Source of the DNA: Saprospiraceae bacterium | GTDB taxonomy: Bacteria > Bacteroidota > Bacteroidia > Chitinophagales > Saprospiraceae | Assembly: GCA_020436935.1 (NCBI GenBank) | Contig: JAGQWX010000029.1 | Location: forward strand, 1-62,311 | Length of the DNA: 62,311 bases | Reading direction: 5' to 3' | Shown here: piece by piece, positions 1-8,240 of the stretch | Numbering within the stretch: the stretch's first letter is position 1 | Layout: each line of letters opens with the position of its first letter | The notes under the pieces: model-generated | Databases searched by the model: none | Told to the model about the DNA's origin: nothing | Seen by the model: only the letters and a program-made list of their open reading frames with translations | Program-made: the position numbers and the translations under genes

Positions 1-45
1 CAACTTTTGTTTTCCTTTCTACTATCTATTCGCTGGGACTTTCAG

Positions 46-80
46 AAAAAAAAGGTAGTATGACATGATCAAACTACCTT
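46..80 (-). terminator. Rho-independent terminator of the TPR gene
   Basis: Read on the minus strand, an 8-bp stem (AAGGTAGT / ACTACCTT, arms at 52-59 and 73-80) runs into eight T residues (A-run 46-53 on the plus strand). It lies about 30 bases after the stop codon of the minus-strand TPR gene. Confidence 0.75.
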
Positions 81-111
81 CCAAATATATTCTTAGAAAA
101 TTATCGTCCGA

Positions 112-861
112 TTATTTTTCCAATCTTGCCATCAATTTTTCAGCTTCTTCTGATTCGATGGACAACGGGTATTCGTTTATGATTTTCTGAAGGGTAGCCA
201 GCGCGCCTTCTGTATCGTTTTGCTTAAATTGCAACATGGCGAGTTTGTTCAGGTAATATGGAGTAATAACCTCATTTGGATTTTCACCTGCAGCCTTTTT
301 GTACATGCTTGCTGCCTGATCAAAGTCACCTGTTTCAGCATAAGCATCTCCCAATGCACCGAACTTCATAGCAGGTGTGATGTCATCTTTTGGTGAGTAG
401 TCATTAAGATATTCAATTGCGGATTCAAACTTGCCAAGATTCAGGTAAGAGATACCGGCGTAATATTTTGCAGTATTCGCCGTATTGGTACCACTATAGT
501 TGTCTATGATGTCCAAAAAACCTTCAAATCCTCCTCCAGGGTTTTCCAATGCCAATGAAAAAGAATCTCTGGCAAACTGCTGTTCCGCTTGATAAATGGC
601 CTCAACTGCTGCTTTTTCCTTTGGTTCAAGGAAGATATATTTGTAAATAAAATAACCTCCAACAAGCAATGCCAATCCCCCAATGACTGAAAGGATTACG
701 GTCTGATGCTTTTCGTAAAAGTCTTGTGCGTTGTGGGTTACCTCAGCAAGATCGATGATTTCGTCATCTTCACTGGACTGCCCTCCACCCGGAGCAACGT
801 TTCTTCCTCTCACATTCTGGGCTTGAGCCTGCTTATTAAACTGATAAAATCTTTTTGCCAT
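112..861 (-). CDS. Membrane-anchored tetratricopeptide repeat protein (YfgM-like)
   Basis: The 249-residue protein has a charged, Gln-rich cytoplasmic N-terminus, one transmembrane helix at about residues 54-75 and a periplasmic part with TPR-type helix pairs (about 120-245, with YAGISYLNLGKFESAIEYL and AGENPNEVITPYYLNKLA-like units). The layout matches YfgM/TPR_21 proteins, which act with the Sec translocon or periplasmic chaperones in other bacteria; that role is inferred here. The ATG start at 861 lies 28 bases after a TAnnTTTG box, and a terminator follows the stop, so it is probably a single-gene transcript. No catalytic motif is present. Confidence 0.8.
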   Translation of the reverse strand: MAKRFYQFNKQAQAQNVRGRNVAPGGGQSSEDDEIIDLAEVTHNAQDFYEKHQTVILSVIGGLALLVGGYFIYKYIFLEPKEKAAVEAIYQAEQQFARDSFSLALENPGGGFEGFLDIIDNYSGTNTANTAKYYAGISYLNLGKFESAIEYLNDYSPKDDITPAMKFGALGDAYAETGDFDQAASMYKKAAGENPNEVITPYYLNKLAMLQFKQNDTEGALATLQKIINEYPLSIESEEAEKLMARLEK

Positions 862-888
862 TACTTATGCGTATTTTGAAAAACTGCG

Positions 889-896
889 CAAAATTA
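889..896 (-). promoter_or_regulatory. Putative -7 box (TAATTTTG)
   Basis: Matches the Bacteroidota -7 consensus TAnnTTTG on the minus strand, 28 bases upstream of the TPR gene's ATG. No clear -33 TTTG was found at the usual distance. Confidence 0.5.
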
Positions 897-1022
897 AAAA
901 ATATAACCATATATAATATATTAAATTGAAATATTTGAAAAGTGTACCACAGTTCCCCCTGATTTTAGAGTGGATTTGTCCTGTTTTTTCTTCAAATTCA
1001 CAATTCTGCAATCACTTTCGCT

Positions 1023-1059
1023 AAAAAAAAAGGCATGTTCAGATATTCCCGAACATGCC
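1023..1059 (-). terminator. Rho-independent terminator of the small lipoprotein gene
   Basis: A perfect 9-bp stem (GGCATGTTC / GAACATGCC, arms 1032-1040 and 1051-1059) is followed on the minus strand by a run of nine T residues. It sits just after the stop codon at 1081. Confidence 0.85.
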
Positions 1060-1080
1060 CAAATTCCAACTACAATTATG

Positions 1081-1623
1081 TTATTTGATTTTTACCTGAC
1101 CTATTTCAAGGTCTTCTAAAGGGAAATCTTCAGCTGTGTAATTGTTGCAATCTCTGGGTGTACGATAAAGGAATGAATAGGAGATTTGATCCAATGGGTC
1201 TTTTGAAGAGGTACCATTGTCAACAACTGCGGTCATCGCGTAGCGTCCGGTTACATCTTCTCCATTGCGGGTTCCGGACTTTACTACGCCGTAAATGACA
1301 GCTGAGTTACCAATAAGGTTTGCGCATGTAATATCAACGTGGACACCTTTTGTTCCTTCGTTGGTATTGCCATCTGTCCATTGACCGGAGACTGATTCAT
1401 CAGCTCTTATTACGGCAGTCAAAGAAAAATTTTTGTCACAGCCAGCCGGGTACCCTAAAGCTGCGCAAATATCATTACCTCCTACGCTGATGTGATGGAT
1501 GACAGGATTACCTGCTCTTTCAGATAAATCTGAACCAGCTGTCCCGTAGGTGCTTATTTCCTCTTTTGAACAAGCAGTAAATAAAAGTCCGGCAAATGCG
1601 AATAAAACCAATGATTTCAACAT
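1081..1623 (-). CDS. Hypothetical secreted lipoprotein
   Basis: I read this as 180 residues from ATG 1623. Upstream in-frame codons would only add a non-signal extension, whereas this start gives an ideal lipoprotein signal: positively charged MLK, hydrophobic core, lipobox FTAC with the lipidated Cys at about residue 18, then SKEE. The mature part is about 160 residues with several Cys and no family I recognise. A strong terminator follows. It is expected at the outer or inner membrane; no function is assigned. Confidence 0.65.
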   Translation of the reverse strand: MLKSLVLFAFAGLLFTACSKEEISTYGTAGSDLSERAGNPVIHHISVGGNDICAALGYPAGCDKNFSLTAVIRADESVSGQWTDGNTNEGTKGVHVDITCANLIGNSAVIYGVVKSGTRNGEDVTGRYAMTAVVDNGTSSKDPLDQISYSFLYRTPRDCNNYTAEDFPLEDLEIGQVKIK

Positions 1624-1924
1624 GATGATGTTTTTAAATTGAATAAAACGAATGCTAAACAAAGACGCAGGCTCTGGTAGAATTGAGTATTTTTTTATTG
1701 AATACCTTTTAATACTAAAGACAACGTTTATTAGATTGGTACATAGCAAAATGACTTGATAACCCGTTTAAGGCTTGTTTTTTGAATATTAATCCCATAC
1801 TTAAGATTTCACCATCAATTTTTGAGGTTTCAGCCGTAAGAAGTCATTGAATTGATAAGAAAATAGTGCTGAATAAAATTTGAAACTCTAACTTTGTAGC
1901 AACTAAATATTTGAAAAGACCCGA
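1624..1924. other. Intergenic region between divergent genes
   Basis: About 300 AT-rich bases separate the minus-strand lipoprotein from the plus-strand serine hydrolase. The only element I can name is the -7 box at 1889-1896. No RNA gene or repeat is visible. Confidence 0.5.
1889..1896 (+). promoter_or_regulatory. Putative -7 box (TAACTTTG)
   Basis: Matches TAnnTTTG, 28 bases before the ATG of the serine hydrolase. The -33 element is not convincing. Confidence 0.5.
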
Positions 1925-3037
1925 ATGCTATCAATGCAGATTTCTAAGACTCATATCATCTTCATGCTGCTCTTTTCTATAGTAACAGGAGCTATGGGCC
2001 AAAGCAAAAAATCGAATCTTAGGAATCAAGTTGAGAAAATCATCAAATTCGATAGCAAGGTAGATATGGCTTCTACTCCCGCATTTCTTCTAACTGTGAT
2101 TGATGGATCTTACAGCGAAACCATATTTTTTCAAAACGACCAGGATTTGGGCAAAAACGGTTTTTATCTGGATGAACAATCTGTATTTGAATTGGGCTCA
2201 ATATCCAAAACAATCACGGCCTATATGTTTCTTAAAATGGTAGAGCAGGGAATATTGACCAGGGAACAGAGCATCAATGAGTTACTGCCTGAAGAGTACA
2301 GAAACCAAAGGTTGAAAGACTACACCATAATGGACATATTTACATTGAATAGTCCATTGCCTAATGTGTTTCAGGGAATGGGTTTTTATGAGTCAGATGC
2401 AACCAATCCTTATGAATTGCTGACTAAAGAGGACCTATTAAATTTGTATAAATCCTATTTTCCTGAGCATACCGGAAAAAACCCGAGCTATGGAGATATT
2501 GACTTTGCCCTACTTGAGGTTGTGATGGAAAATGCCAGCAATATGGAATATGATCAATTGCTGAATAAATACATTAATGTGCCTTTGGGGACAGGATTTT
2601 TTACGACATCTTATGAAAAGAAAGACGATGTTGTTGTTAAAGGCATCAATAGGAGCGGGGTAGAAGGAGAGGGCTATCAGTTCAAATCTTTTGCAGGCTC
2701 AGCAGGGGTTAAAGGCAACATGGGCGATTTAAAAAAGCTCGTTGAACATTGGTTAAAGGACCAAAAAATTGGTGTAGATAAAACTGTTTTTAAAGCTTTA
2801 CCAGCTACCTGGACAACTAAGCTCAGAGCCAAAGATGGTTTTTATGTTCTTGATGTAGGTCGTGGTCAATTTCCTTTTGTCTCGAATGGGCTTACCAACA
2901 TCCATCACAGCTTTATTGGATTTTTGCCAAAAACGAATACAGCAGTCATTTGTCTTTCGGCTTCCGGAACAAGTACGCAGGATCTTTCGTTGCTTGTACT
3001 CAGAATGATCAACAATAATTGGAGAAGAAAACGATAA
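1925..3037 (+). CDS. Secreted serine hydrolase, beta-lactamase/class C-like, with degenerate motifs
   Basis: The 370-residue protein has a signal peptide (about 1-25, ending near AMGQ) and the penicillin-binding/class C beta-lactamase fold. The SxxK motif is intact (SISK, residues 92-95). The second motif is YGD (189-191) instead of YxN. The usual C-terminal HTG/KTG box is replaced by HHSFIGF (about 327-333). The family covers esterases, D-aminopeptidases and penicillin-binding proteins; the altered motifs make ordinary beta-lactamase activity unlikely, and it could be inactive. It is followed after 6 bases by the SUI1-like gene, so the two are probably co-transcribed. Confidence 0.75.
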   Translation: MLSMQISKTHIIFMLLFSIVTGAMGQSKKSNLRNQVEKIIKFDSKVDMASTPAFLLTVIDGSYSETIFFQNDQDLGKNGFYLDEQSVFELGSISKTITAYMFLKMVEQGILTREQSINELLPEEYRNQRLKDYTIMDIFTLNSPLPNVFQGMGFYESDATNPYELLTKEDLLNLYKSYFPEHTGKNPSYGDIDFALLEVVMENASNMEYDQLLNKYINVPLGTGFFTTSYEKKDDVVVKGINRSGVEGEGYQFKSFAGSAGVKGNMGDLKKLVEHWLKDQKIGVDKTVFKALPATWTTKLRAKDGFYVLDVGRGQFPFVSNGLTNIHHSFIGFLPKTNTAVICLSASGTSTQDLSLLVLRMINNNWRRKR

Positions 3038-3043
3038 AAATTT

Positions 3044-3397
3044 ATGGCAGAGAAACCTAAAAACAGTCTGGATTGGGAACAATTCAGAGCATTGGGAAAT
3101 CCGGAAAATGCCCCGGAAGAAGAAGATGAGCAACCTGTTACAAAGGGTTTGGGTAAATTCCAGGTAAGGGTCCATTATGAGAGAAAGGGCAGAGGTGGCA
3201 AGGAAGCTGTGATCATCAGAGGGATAGAGATGCCAGACAGTTTTCTGAGCGAAGTGTGTAAGAAAATAAAGTCAAAGCTTGGAATAGGAGGAAATGCAAA
3301 GGATGGTGAGATTGTGCTTCAGGGAAGTCAGCGAGATAAAATTATAGCGCTGCTGAAAGAACAAGGGTTTTCTAATGTAAAACCCGCAGGGGGATAA
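3044..3397 (+). CDS. eIF1/SUI1-family translation factor-like protein (YciH type)
   Basis: The 117-residue protein has an acidic, unstructured N-terminus (about 1-45) and a C-terminal SUI1 domain (about 48-115) with the typical basic RKGRGGKE stretch and the pattern KIKSKLGIGG-x-AKDGEIVLQG. Bacterial members (YciH) are linked to initiation fidelity or stress regulation of translation. The start lies 6 bases after the serine hydrolase stop, and a strong hairpin terminator follows, so this is the last gene of a two-gene unit. Confidence 0.9.
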   Translation: MAEKPKNSLDWEQFRALGNPENAPEEEDEQPVTKGLGKFQVRVHYERKGRGGKEAVIIRGIEMPDSFLSEVCKKIKSKLGIGGNAKDGEIVLQGSQRDKIIALLKEQGFSNVKPAGG

Positions 3398-3400
3398 AAA

Positions 3401-3426
3401 AAATAAGCCCGCATTCGGGCTTATTT
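3401..3426 (+). terminator. Rho-independent terminator
   Basis: A perfect 11-bp stem (AAATAAGCCCG / CGGGCTTATTT) with a CATT loop lies directly after the SUI1-like gene. The terminal U-rich part is contained in the stem and the TTATTTG that follows. Confidence 0.85.
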
Positions 3427-3554
3427 GCTGGTTTAGCAATTGCAGTTCTATTCGTAAATTATAAAGCAATTACTATGCCAAAAAGAGAAAGTTTCTTTAA
3501 GAAATTTGATCTTATTTATTTTTAGATTGTTGGTATTAAATATTTATTGAAACT

Positions 3555-4748
3555 ATGACAACTCAAGATCAGGATAAAATTGCTCCCATTTGGACCAGTA
3601 ATGAAAATATCAAAACGATATATTCCAAAGTGTTAGGTGGGCAGAGGATAAGTTTTGAAGATGGTATTTATTTGTATGAGCATGGAAAATTATCTGAGCT
3701 TGGACATATGGCTGATATAGTGAGGAGGCGAAAACATGGAGACAACACCTACTTCAACCGAAATTTCCACATAGAGCCTACAAATGTTTGCATATATACT
3801 TGTTCATTCTGTTCTTACAGCAGGCTAATCAAGAAAAGAGAAGAGGGCTGGGAATACAGTATGGATGATATGCTCAATATAGTCAAAACCTTTGATGATA
3901 AGCCTGTTACTGAAGTTCACATCGTTGGAGGTGTCTTGCCTCAATATGACGTCAAATTCTATGCAGAACTGTTCAGATCCATCAAGGCGCACCGTCCCGA
4001 CCTGCACATCAAGGCATTGACGCCAGTCGAATTTCACTATATTTTCAAAAAGGACAAGGTCAGCTATGAAGAAGGGCTCAGGATTCTGAAAGAGGCGGGT
4101 CTTGACTCAATACCCGGAGGTGGTGCAGAAATTTTCGATGAAGAAGTTCGCAAGCAGATTGCAGCAGATAAATGCAATTCCCAACAATGGCTGGAATTAC
4201 ATAAGATATGGCATCAGATGGGTGGAAGGTCCAATGCTACGATGTTATATGGGCATATCGAAAGTTTTGAGCACCGTGTAGATCATATGGAAAGGTTGAG
4301 AAAGCTTCAGGATGAAACAGGCGGCTTTCAAACATTTATACCTTTGAAATTCAGGAATCAGGACAATGAAATGTCCCATCTTCCGGAAGTGAGTCTCATG
4401 GAGGATTTGAGAAATTATGCCATATCGAGGATTTACCTCGACAATTTTGACCACATCAAGGCATATTGGCCTATGATAGGTAGGGATGCAGCTCAGATGA
4501 GTTTGTCATTTGGTGTGGATGACATCGATGGAACAATTGATGATACTACCAAGATTTATTCTATGGCTGGCAGCGAAGAGCAAAACCCGGCACTCAGCAC
4601 GAGGGAATTGGTCAATCTTATCAAAGCAGTTCATAAAAAACCCATTGAACGAGATACGCTTTATAACGTGATCAAGGATTACACCAATGAAACATTCCCG
4701 GAGGATGAGCAATTTGTAGGATACCTCTCACTGCCGATATTAAATTAG
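3555..4748 (+). CDS. mqnE: Aminofutalosine synthase (radical SAM, futalosine menaquinone pathway)
   Basis: The 397-residue protein is a radical SAM enzyme with the 4Fe-4S motif CxxxCxxC at C79, C83 and C86, in the context HIEPTNVC-x3-CSFCSY. The C-terminal HIKAYWPMIGRDAAQMSLSFG-type block and the DDIDGT segment are typical of MqnE, which joins 3-enolpyruvoyl-benzoate to adenosine to give aminofutalosine. MqnC and the cofactor F0 enzyme CofH are the alternatives; length and C-terminal motifs favour MqnE. It implies menaquinone synthesis by the futalosine route. No other mqn gene lies nearby, as is common when the pathway is scattered. Confidence 0.88.
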   Translation: MTTQDQDKIAPIWTSNENIKTIYSKVLGGQRISFEDGIYLYEHGKLSELGHMADIVRRRKHGDNTYFNRNFHIEPTNVCIYTCSFCSYSRLIKKREEGWEYSMDDMLNIVKTFDDKPVTEVHIVGGVLPQYDVKFYAELFRSIKAHRPDLHIKALTPVEFHYIFKKDKVSYEEGLRILKEAGLDSIPGGGAEIFDEEVRKQIAADKCNSQQWLELHKIWHQMGGRSNATMLYGHIESFEHRVDHMERLRKLQDETGGFQTFIPLKFRNQDNEMSHLPEVSLMEDLRNYAISRIYLDNFDHIKAYWPMIGRDAAQMSLSFGVDDIDGTIDDTTKIYSMAGSEEQNPALSTRELVNLIKAVHKKPIERDTLYNVIKDYTNETFPEDEQFVGYLSLPILN

Positions 4749-4791
4749 AGCGCTTTGGTCGATGCGATTTACATTGCAGCCGGGAATGATA

Positions 4792-4799
4792 TAACTTTG
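4792..4799 (+). promoter_or_regulatory. Putative -7 box (TAACTTTG)
   Basis: Matches TAnnTTTG, 21 bases before the ATG at 4821 of the arrestin-like gene. It supports a separate promoter after mqnE. Confidence 0.45.
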
Positions 4800-4820
4800 G
4801 GGTAATTAAAATTGCAGAGA

Positions 4821-5285
4821 ATGTTTGGAGAAATAAAGAAGATGCTTGGCATCGAAGACATCAGGATCAATATTGAGATACCAGAGAAAGTCAAAGCAAG
4901 TTCCGGTATCATTAATGGCAAAGTCATTGTGACCAGTCTGAGAGACAGCAGTCTTGACCATATAGAGGTGAAGCTGATTGAAAAATACAGCCGGGGAAGG
5001 AAGGAAAACAAATTGGTTGACGAATACACATGTGGGACAATAGTTTTGGACACCACACTTGATGTCAAAAAACAAGATGTGATCGAGATACCTTTTGAGT
5101 TGCCATTTACTATATTTCAATCAGAAATGGACAAAGTTGAAGCTGGTAATTTTCTAGCAGGAGGATTTATAAAACTGGCTAAAAAAATAAAAGGTGTCAG
5201 CTCGTCTTTTAGAGTTGAAGCTACTGCGCACGTGCACGGCACTAAACTTTCGCCATTTGTTAAAAAGGACATAACGATTTTGTGA
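4821..5285 (+). CDS. Arrestin-like Spo0M-family protein
   Basis: I prefer ATG 4821 (154 residues) to an in-frame TTG three codons upstream. The sequence resembles the arrestin-like fold of Spo0M (SpoOM family): an N-terminal amphipathic helix, then beta-rich segments with the pattern KVKASSGIINGKVIVTSLRDSSLDH and an EIPFELPF block. Spo0M influences sporulation and cytoskeletal or membrane processes in Bacillus; its role in a non-sporulating Bacteroidota is unknown. It has no signal peptide, so it is cytoplasmic. It stands alone between mqnE and a DinB-like gene. Confidence 0.7.
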   Translation: MFGEIKKMLGIEDIRINIEIPEKVKASSGIINGKVIVTSLRDSSLDHIEVKLIEKYSRGRKENKLVDEYTCGTIVLDTTLDVKKQDVIEIPFELPFTIFQSEMDKVEAGNFLAGGFIKLAKKIKGVSSSFRVEATAHVHGTKLSPFVKKDITIL

Positions 5286-5423
5286 TGTTTGTTTCTATAG
5301 CCAAAATGGTCATATATTGCAGAGGTGTATGTTCGGCAAGCCATTCATCATATTCAGGCTTGCACGCTTTTTAACCAAACTGGCGAACCACCACCGGGTA
5401 AGGCCAGGTGAACCAAACCTATA

Positions 5424-5996
5424 ATGGAACAAAATTTAGGTAAAAATTTTTTAGAAAGTGCTGTAAAACAGTTCACTTACTATAGAATGTTGGGAGATAA
5501 AACTTTTGAACAGGTTTCCGAAGAAGCGTTGTTCTTTAAACCAGATCCGGGAAGCAATTCTATCTCTATCATCGTAAGGCATCTCAGTGGAAATATGTTG
5601 TCAAGATGGACAAATTTCCTTATCGAAGACGGAGAGAAAACCTGGCGAAAAAGAGATCAGGAATTTGAAGAAGGTTATAAAACCAAAGAAGAAGTAGTTG
5701 AAGCCTGGAATAAGGGTTGGGATTGTCTGATGTTGGCGCTTGATTCCTTAAAACCAGAAGATCTGCTTAGCATAACTTATATCAGAAATCAGGGTCATAC
5801 TGTGTTGGAAGCGATCAACAGGCAATTGGCCCACTATTCATACCATATTGGACAAATACTGTACATTGGCAAGATGTACAACAAGTCAGATTGGAAATCG
5901 CTGTCTATACCCAAAGGTAAAACCCTTGGATTTAATACAGAGATGTTTTCAAAACCCAAAGAGATCAAACATTACATCGACGATGAATTGATCTGA
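5424..5996 (+). CDS. DinB-superfamily protein (DUF1572 type)
   Basis: The 190-residue protein is all-helical with a likely metal-binding His triad: H53 (IIVRHLSGN), H137 and H141 (QLAHYSYHIGQ). That spacing and the SISIIVRHLSGNM block match DUF1572/DinB-like four-helix bundles. DinB relatives include thiol-dependent S-transferases and enzymes using bacillithiol or mycothiol. A YpdA-type bacillithiol reductase is present elsewhere in the window, so bacillithiol use is a reasonable guess only. It is convergent with the DUF2911 gene, with 14 bases between stops. Confidence 0.78.
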   Translation: MEQNLGKNFLESAVKQFTYYRMLGDKTFEQVSEEALFFKPDPGSNSISIIVRHLSGNMLSRWTNFLIEDGEKTWRKRDQEFEEGYKTKEEVVEAWNKGWDCLMLALDSLKPEDLLSITYIRNQGHTVLEAINRQLAHYSYHIGQILYIGKMYNKSDWKSLSIPKGKTLGFNTEMFSKPKEIKHYIDDELI

Positions 5997-6010
5997 CACA
6001 GTTTAGACGA

Positions 6011-7123
6011 CTATCTTGGCAATAATTTACCCTGTTTGAGTTGCTCAATGTCTCTTTTAAGCGCATTCCTATTCAGGTCGTCAGGTGCCATTTCAAGTGA
6101 CTTTTCAGCAAACTCCAAAGCTTTTTTAGCGTCACCTTTGGCATTGTAAGCCCTCATCATCCCAACAGTTGTTGGCCATTGACCTTTTTGTTGTATATAA
6201 TTTCTATTCAAAATTTCAAACGCCTCATCAATTTTTGATTGTGCTATCAATCTTCTGCCGTATTGGTGAAGCTCAATAGGCGAGGCAATCGCCAAGCCTT
6301 CCTCCATCACTTTTTTTGCTTCAGCAGACTGCCCAAGTTTTTCCATGATTTGTGCTTTTGTCCCCAAAGCACTGAAGCTTTTCTGTGCACCCAGGCTAGG
6401 ATTGGTCGCCATAGTAATCCACGAAAGTGCCTGCTCAAGATTGACATTATTATTGAGACACCAGGTGGCAGCCGCAACCAGACTTGGTGGGTCAAAACCA
6501 AGTTCGCCAGTCATTTCTGATTTGATATGGCCTAAAATTACTTTTTTGCTATCTATTCCAATGCTCATGGGTATGCTCCAATGCTCCCAGTTCAAAGTCA
6601 GGTCTATACCATCTGGAGTTTGATTTGAAAAAACATACTCCAGTCGTTCCACCATGGGTTGGTCTTTTATAATTTTGGTTTTGACTCTGAGAACATCGAG
6701 ACTTTTATCATAAAAATACGAGCCCCATGCTGAAGTGTTTTTGTTGAAAATCAATTCTGCTCCTGTTTCCTGCAGTTCGATGAAGAAGGCATATGAGCCA
6801 GCCTTGAGAAGGGATCCATTGATGGTGACATCTTCACTGAATGAGATAGTGGTACATTCATCAGCGCCAGCCCTCCAAGGCGATTCAACGTCGGAACCAT
6901 AACCCAATACCTGGGTTCCAAAATAGGCTATATCTGTTCCCCAAATCTTACCTTCTCTGCCTTTTACTCCTGGTGCATTCCATTTGACCTCAATGTCTAC
7001 ACCGGAGACTTCTCTTCCTGCCGAGCATCTGAAGTTGGTATTTAGTGGTATACGTAATGCTTGTCCCTGGAGCACAAAACCTAAACCAATCAATAATAAT
7101 GTAAAAGATTTTTTGAACGACAT
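6011..7123 (-). CDS. DUF2911 domain protein with C-terminal TPR
   Basis: The 370-residue protein has a signal peptide (1-22), a DUF2911 domain (about 28-180, with the hallmark AGSYAFFIE, GSYFYD and VERLEYVF segments) and helical TPR repeats (about 245-360, ending MAPDDLNRNALKRDIEQLKQG). DUF2911 proteins are common periplasmic proteins in Bacteroidota and have no established function. The domain order is the usual one for long family members. It is transcribed alone and converges on the DinB-like gene. Confidence 0.82.
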   Translation of the reverse strand: MSFKKSFTLLLIGLGFVLQGQALRIPLNTNFRCSAGREVSGVDIEVKWNAPGVKGREGKIWGTDIAYFGTQVLGYGSDVESPWRAGADECTTISFSEDVTINGSLLKAGSYAFFIELQETGAELIFNKNTSAWGSYFYDKSLDVLRVKTKIIKDQPMVERLEYVFSNQTPDGIDLTLNWEHWSIPMSIGIDSKKVILGHIKSEMTGELGFDPPSLVAAATWCLNNNVNLEQALSWITMATNPSLGAQKSFSALGTKAQIMEKLGQSAEAKKVMEEGLAIASPIELHQYGRRLIAQSKIDEAFEILNRNYIQQKGQWPTTVGMMRAYNAKGDAKKALEFAEKSLEMAPDDLNRNALKRDIEQLKQGKLLPR

Positions 7124-7339
7124 GGTCTTTTAATTTTAGGTGAGTTTAATTCCCAATCGTAGAAGGATTTGACTTTAAAATGATTGAAACCTTTGGCATT
7201 TTTCCGGTCAAACCTATGGTTAGATGGTTATTTCTTGTGAATGTAGCCAAAGCTTTAATTCAAACCCTCAATTTTCGACAAAATTGAAAATTTTGCAAAC
7301 GAGTTGGTGATATTACACGTCTAAGAAATAAAAAGACAA

Positions 7340-7786
7340 ATGAAATCTATACCATATCTTCTCACTTTTTTGCTTGCTTTGGCTTTTTATTCTTGTGACA
7401 GAGAATTTTCGGATAGAAACCTCTCCGACGACTTAATATTTGGAATTCATTCTCCTTTTTGCAGAGACAATTGCACCAACTTTTATTTTTATTCCGACGG
7501 CAAAGTCTACAAACAGGCCGGACCTGAACAATTTCCCGATAGCGTAGAATTTGAAACTGTTGAGGTAGCACCTTCCAAAGCCAATTCCATCATTGATGTA
7601 CTGGAGGATATGCCTGAAGGACTTTTCAATGAGGACGGTTTTTTGGGGTGTCCCGGATGTGCAGATGAGCCATATTTGTATGTGAAGGAAGGGCAGAAGG
7701 TGGTCAAAATTGATTTGGATGCCAATAGTGTGCCTGAAAAAATAAGCATCTGGGCGAGTCAGCTTACTGAGGCCATTAATCTATAA
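7340..7786 (+). CDS. Hypothetical lipoprotein
   Basis: The 148-residue protein has a lipoprotein signal (hydrophobic LLTFLLALAF, lipobox FYSC, Cys at about 19). The mature part carries two Cys pairs (CRDNC and CPGCADE), suggesting disulfides or a bound ligand. Its general shape, a compact domain of about 120 residues with a YLYVKEGQKV strand, resembles small Bacteroidota lipoproteins with no assigned role. I do not recognise a family. Confidence 0.6.
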   Translation: MKSIPYLLTFLLALAFYSCDREFSDRNLSDDLIFGIHSPFCRDNCTNFYFYSDGKVYKQAGPEQFPDSVEFETVEVAPSKANSIIDVLEDMPEGLFNEDGFLGCPGCADEPYLYVKEGQKVVKIDLDANSVPEKISIWASQLTEAINL

Positions 7787-7835
7787 GAGATATAAATCCA
7801 TAAGCAATTCTCAGACATCAAAGACCTGTAAGGCA

Positions 7836-7843
7836 TATCTTTG
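7836..7843 (+). promoter_or_regulatory. Putative -7 box (TATCTTTG)
   Basis: Matches TAnnTTTG, 11 bases before the ATG of the thiamine-binding gene. If used, the leader would be very short. Confidence 0.4.
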
Positions 7844-7854
7844 ATAAAAAAATC

Positions 7855-8163
7855 ATGTCAAATAGCATCAAGAAAAATGTAAATCTTTCCATTCAAATGA
7901 TACCCATCAATACAAAAAAGGCTTACGATGGGGTAGATGCAGCCATTGCTGTCATTCAGCATTCAGGTTATAAGCATGAGGTGCAAGCATTTTCGACCAT
8001 TATTGAAGGGCCTTTTGATGAGTTACTTGAATTGATTGGGAGGGTAAAGTCAGCAGTTTTTGAGGTGGATGATGTAAAAGAAATCATCATCAATTTACAA
8101 TTTCATATGAAGAAGAATGTTGACGTAAGATTTGAAGAAAAGACAGATAAGTTTAAAAAGTGA
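7855..8163 (+). CDS. Thiamine-binding protein (UPF0045/MTH1187 family)
   Basis: The 102-residue protein matches the MTH1187/YkoF-like family: a single ferredoxin-like domain with LSIQMIPINT at the N-terminus, a central GYKHEVQAFSTIIEGPFDELLELI block and a C-terminal VDDVKEIIINLQF strand. Members bind thiamine or hydroxymethylpyrimidine-type ligands and form tetramers. No thiamine transport or synthesis gene, and no TPP riboswitch, is visible next to it. A bidirectional hairpin follows the stop. Confidence 0.82.
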   Translation: MSNSIKKNVNLSIQMIPINTKKAYDGVDAAIAVIQHSGYKHEVQAFSTIIEGPFDELLELIGRVKSAVFEVDDVKEIIINLQFHMKKNVDVRFEEKTDKFKK

Positions 8164-8183
8164 TTTTGCACTTAGGTAAAATA

Positions 8184-8217
8184 CAAAAGCCGTTCTGATC
8201 ACTCAAAACGGCTTTTG
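8184..8217 (+). terminator. Bidirectional terminator between convergent genes
   Basis: An 11-bp stem (CAAAAGCCGTT / AACGGCTTTTG, arms 8184-8194 and 8207-8217) lies between the thiamine-binding gene and the convergent M48 protease gene. It has T-rich ends in both directions. Confidence 0.75.
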
Positions 8218-8240
8218 TTGTATAATAACCCTATCATTTA

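Noticed and set aside
1624-1749. N-terminal extension of the small lipoprotein
   Set aside because: It would bury the lipoprotein signal behind 42 residues without homology.
2798-3175. 125-codon minus-strand frame across the serine hydrolase and SUI1-like genes
   Set aside because: Overlaps two coding regions with clear protein motifs; shadow frame.
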